Position numbers and translations under genes: made by a program. Shown here piece by piece: positions 6,371-9,030 of a stretch of DNA of 9,030 bases. Every line of letters starts with the position of its first letter. The first letter of the stretch is position 1. The DNA comes from Candidatus Delongbacteria bacterium (lineage in GTDB: Bacteria; UBA4055): NCBI GenBank assembly GCA_013139625.1, contig WTAK01000163.1, forward strand, positions 1-9,030. Direction: 5' to 3'. Below the pieces are notes generated by a model, which saw only the letters and a program-made list of their open reading frames with translations, was not told where the DNA came from and did not search any database.

Positions 6371-7600
6371 TTACTGCATTGTTTCACCCATAGTGAAGAT
6401 CGGTAAGTAAATAGCAACAACGATACTTCCAATTACGGCACCCATTATTACGATCAATAAAGGTTCCATTAAAGAGGAGAAACCTTTTATCTTTAAAGCA
6501 ACTTCCGCATCATAATATTCTGCAATTTTTTTCATCAGATCATCTATTTTACCGGTTTCCTCACCGGTTTCGATCAATTGAATCAAAACATCATCAAATC
6601 TATTTGCTTTTTTAAAAGCTACAGACAATTCAATACCATTACTTACATCGATACCACATTGCTTTAAAGCTCCTTCGTAAACATAATTATTTGCAACTTT
6701 TCCGGAAATCTCTATTGATTTAAGCATTGAAGTACCTGAACTTAACAATAATGCAAGTGTACTTGTTATTCTTGATACAATAATTTGTCTAACCAATTCA
6801 CCAAAAAGCGGAACACTTATTATAAATTTTTCCCAATTGTTATTTACTACTTTCGTCTTAAATGCCATCTTAATTCCATACCAAATAGCTGCAAAAATCC
6901 CAAACAATAAGAAAAAATGGTGTTGAATTATCTCAGAGCCATCAACAAGCATTTGAGTTGGTTTAGGCAATTCTCCACCTAAACTTGCAAACAGACCTTC
7001 AAAAACAGGTATGATCTTCCATAATATCGCAAAAACAATTACAACTGTGAAACTTAAAACAAACTTTGGATACATCATAGCTGATTTAATGGTCTGACGC
7101 ATATTCTCTGTCTTCTCCATATAAATCGCTAAAGAATCCATTGCCTTTTCCAAGTTACCGGATTCCTCACCTGCCCTAATAATATTAACATACATTTGAT
7201 CAAATACCTTATGTTTAGCCAGTGCAGTAGAAAAATCTGATCCGGCATTGATATCTTCGTAAAGTTGATTTAGGATAGATTTTAGCAAAATGTTTTTGTT
7301 TGAATCAGCAATATTCTTGATACTTTTAGTAATGGTTACACCCGCATTAATAAACGTAACCATTTGTCTGGTAAAGAAAACAAGATCCGCTAATTTGACA
7401 CTTGATGTAAGCAGTGCAAACTTATCATTTAAAGCTTGAAAACCTCCACCACTTTTATCCATTTTTATTTCTGAGATGCTCACAGGTATCATGTTTTGTT
7501 GTTGAAGTTTATTAACAACCTCTGTTTGACCACCCGCCATGATTTCGCCGGAAACTGTTTTCCCGGCAACATCCTTAGCTACATATCTAAACTTTGGCAT
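6371..7600 (-). CDS. PilC/GspF-family inner-membrane platform protein
   Basis: This 409-residue polytopic protein is the membrane platform that couples a PilB/GspE-type ATPase to pilin or pseudopilin assembly. It opens with the usual small N-terminal domain (KFRYVAKDVAGKTVSGEI, 3-20), followed by two copies of the T2SSF domain (about 72-197 and 275-400). The duplication is visible in GEESGNLEKAM (144-154) and GEETGKIDDLM (346-356). Three transmembrane segments are evident at about 178-198, 226-246 and 379-402. The last, in MEPLLIVIMGAVIGSIVVAI, is the hallmark C-terminal helix of the family. GAGGAAG at 7606-7612, five bases before the ATG, fixes the start. It lies 36 bases after the ATPase gene. 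Sequence alone does not separate type IV pilus PilC from type II secretion GspF, so no symbol is assigned. Confidence 0.93.
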   Translation of the reverse strand: MPKFRYVAKDVAGKTVSGEIMAGGQTEVVNKLQQQNMIPVSISEIKMDKSGGGFQALNDKFALLTSSVKLADLVFFTRQMVTFINAGVTITKSIKNIADSNKNILLKSILNQLYEDINAGSDFSTALAKHKVFDQMYVNIIRAGEESGNLEKAMDSLAIYMEKTENMRQTIKSAMMYPKFVLSFTVVIVFAILWKIIPVFEGLFASLGGELPKPTQMLVDGSEIIQHHFFLLFGIFAAIWYGIKMAFKTKVVNNNWEKFIISVPLFGELVRQIIVSRITSTLALLLSSGTSMLKSIEISGKVANNYVYEGALKQCGIDVSNGIELSVAFKKANRFDDVLIQLIETGEETGKIDDLMKKIAEYYDAEVALKIKGFSSLMEPLLIVIMGAVIGSIVVAIYLPIFTMGETMQ

Positions 7601-7605
7601 AATGT

Positions 7606-7612
7606 CTTCCTC
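7606..7612 (-). promoter_or_regulatory. Ribosome binding site of the PilC/GspF gene
   Basis: The minus strand reads GAGGAAG with five bases to the ATG at 7600, one of the strongest ribosome sites in the window. It shows that this organism uses Shine-Dalgarno initiation. Confidence 0.7.
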
Positions 7613-7636
7613 TATTTTAATGATTTACAATTATGT

Positions 7637-9030
7637 TTACTCATTATCCGTATATTGTAAAGCTTCTTCTAAGTCTATATAACCTGCTTGAAATTGTCTA
7701 ATTGCATCTTCTCTCAATGTCCATAAAGTTCCTTCCGATTTTGCAACATCACCTATCTCCAAAGCAGTACCTCCTGCCATTATTGTAGAACTTATTTTCT
7801 TAGTCATTTCCATCATCTCAATTAATGCAATACGACCCGACCGACCGGTATCTTTACAATTTGGACAACCTTCACCTTTGTAGAATGTTCCCTTTTCGAT
7901 TTCTTCTTCGGTTAATCCTAATCCAATAAGTGCTTTTTTATCATATGGATGCTCAGTCTTACACATCTTACAAATTCTTCTCGCAAGTCTTTGAGCAATA
8001 ATTAATTTAACAACTGTTCCAACCAAATAATCTTTTATTCCCATTTCTATAAAACGAGTAACAGTTGAGGGAGCATTATTTGTGTGGAGAGTACTAAATA
8101 CAAGGTGTCCTGTCAATGCTGCTTCACAACCAATGTGGGCAGTTTCATAGTCTCTCATCTCACCAATTAGTACAACATCGGGGTCTTGACGAAGTATCTG
8201 ACGTAAAGCTGATTTAAAATCAAAATCCTGTTGTCTATTAACATTACACTGTATAATTCCCTCGTTCTCGATCTCAACAGGATCCTCAACAGCAACAATA
8301 TTAAGGGAAACATTCTTGATTTTGTTCAAGGCTGATGCCAATGTATTCGTTTTACCAGATCCGGTCGGTCCTGTAACCAGTACCATTCCGTCTTTTCTTT
8401 TTATGTTCCTCACAAATGTTTCAATGTAAATCGGATTATTATTAAAAATAGCTTCGATAGAAAATAATTCTTCTGCTTTCAAAAGACGAAGTACGATCTT
8501 TTCTCCATGGATAGTAGGTAGGGTACCAACACGGAAATCAATTGGTCTTCCGTTTATTTTCATTCTGATCTTACCATCTTGAGGTCGTAATTTGACATCG
8601 AGTTTCATTGTTCCGGTAAGCACTTTAATCCTTGCAGCCATTGCACTCTTTAATTTTATTGGCAATTTGTCATACCCTTTTGGAATATATAGATCACCAT
8701 CTTTTCTAAATCTTATTTGAAGAAATTTTTCCTGAGGTTCAATGTGAATATCTGAAGTGCCATCAAGATCTGCTGCCGCTAAAACAGTATTAACCAGCTT
8801 AATAACTGGAGCCGAATCTTGATCCCCCTCATCATCTTCTACAGCTGCTGAGATCTCCTCAATATCTACATCATCTCCGAAGACATCATTAAGTGCTGAA
8901 TTTGCACCTGCTGCTGCCGCCAATTTTGAGTATAAGTCATCAATTGCTTTTTCAATTTTATCCTTTGTAGAATATATCGGAACGATCGACATTTGAGCTA
9001 TCATTTTAAGCTTATCTGTAACAGCCAGAT
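7637..9030 (-). CDS. PilB/GspE-family assembly ATPase, N-terminus outside window
   Basis: This is the cytoplasmic hexameric ATPase that powers pilus or pseudopilus polymerisation. The frame is open through 9030, and codons before the ATG at 9004 (LAVTDKLK) continue the MshEN-type N-terminal fold (MIAQMSIVPIYSTKDKIEKA). That ATG is therefore most likely internal and the gene starts beyond the window; family members are about 550-570 residues. Numbered from the 9004 Met, motifs are: SDIHIEP (84-90), Walker A GPTGSGKT (212-219), Asp box VEDPVEIENEG (239-249), Walker B DPDVVLIGEMRD (274-285), His box GHLVFSTLHTNN (299-310), and the zinc-binding four-cysteine motif (C345, C348, C380, C383). The Cys4 motif marks extension ATPases rather than the PilT retraction type. 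An acidic linker (44-62, rich in D and E) joins the N-domain to the motor. The platform-protein gene follows 36 bases downstream. Confidence 0.93.
   Translation of the reverse strand, partial: LAVTDKLKMIAQMSIVPIYSTKDKIEKAIDDLYSKLAAAAGANSALNDVFGDDVDIEEISAAVEDDEGDQDSAPVIKLVNTVLAAADLDGTSDIHIEPQEKFLQIRFRKDGDLYIPKGYDKLPIKLKSAMAARIKVLTGTMKLDVKLRPQDGKIRMKINGRPIDFRVGTLPTIHGEKIVLRLLKAEELFSIEAIFNNNPIYIETFVRNIKRKDGMVLVTGPTGSGKTNTLASALNKIKNVSLNIVAVEDPVEIENEGIIQCNVNRQQDFDFKSALRQILRQDPDVVLIGEMRDYETAHIGCEAALTGHLVFSTLHTNNAPSTVTRFIEMGIKDYLVGTVVKLIIAQRLARRICKMCKTEHPYDKKALIGLGLTEEEIEKGTFYKGEGCPNCKDTGRSGRIALIEMMEMTKKISSTIMAGGTALEIGDVAKSEGTLWTLREDAIRQFQAGYIDLEEALQYTDNE

Noticed and set aside
1..9030. CRISPR array, insertion sequence, phage or toxin-antitoxin genes, tRNA or rRNA
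   Set aside because: No spaced direct repeats, transposase or integrase motifs, terminal inverted repeats or structural RNA patterns were seen; almost all of the window is accounted for by ordinary metabolic and assembly genes.

Overview
This 9,030-base window is AT-rich bacterial chromosome. It is densely coded, with recognisable Shine-Dalgarno sites and intrinsic terminators. A type IV pilus/type II secretion motor pair and a predicted exported protein point to a two-membrane (Gram-negative-type) cell. Tryptophanase plus an ADP-forming acyl-CoA synthetase suggest fermentation of amino acids. The DUF5683-like protein and low GC are compatible with an FCB-superphylum or candidate-phylum lineage, but this is inference and no taxonomic marker gene is present.

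Layout. Positions 1-950 (+) hold the 3' part of a sodium:solute symporter of the acetate-permease-like (VC_2705/ActP) branch, closed by a strong terminator at 972-1001. Positions 1021-1767 (+) encode a membrane-anchored, TPR-like protein of unknown function. A symmetric hairpin at 1771-1802 serves as terminator for both converging strands. On the minus strand, 5681 down to 1823 is a three-gene operon: tryptophanase (tnaA), RidA enamine/imine deaminase, and a fused ADP-forming acyl-CoA synthetase. Its 213-base AT-rich upstream region (5682-5894) contains a possible 29-residue leader ORF. Further upstream on the same strand are a DUF5683-like protein (5895-6362), a PilC/GspF platform protein (6371-7600) and a PilB/GspE ATPase (7637 to the window edge, start outside).

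How the genes may work together. Tryptophanase splits tryptophan into indole, pyruvate and ammonia through a 2-aminoacrylate intermediate. RidA hydrolyses free 2-aminoacrylate to pyruvate and ammonia. An ADP-forming acyl-CoA synthetase can turn acetyl-CoA (made from pyruvate elsewhere) into acetate with ATP formation. The operon therefore reads as a compact tryptophan-to-energy module with its own detoxifying enzyme. The nearby acetate-type symporter fits this theme but is not co-transcribed. The pilus/secretion genes look like a separate assembly operon. No mobile element, CRISPR array, tRNA or rRNA was seen.
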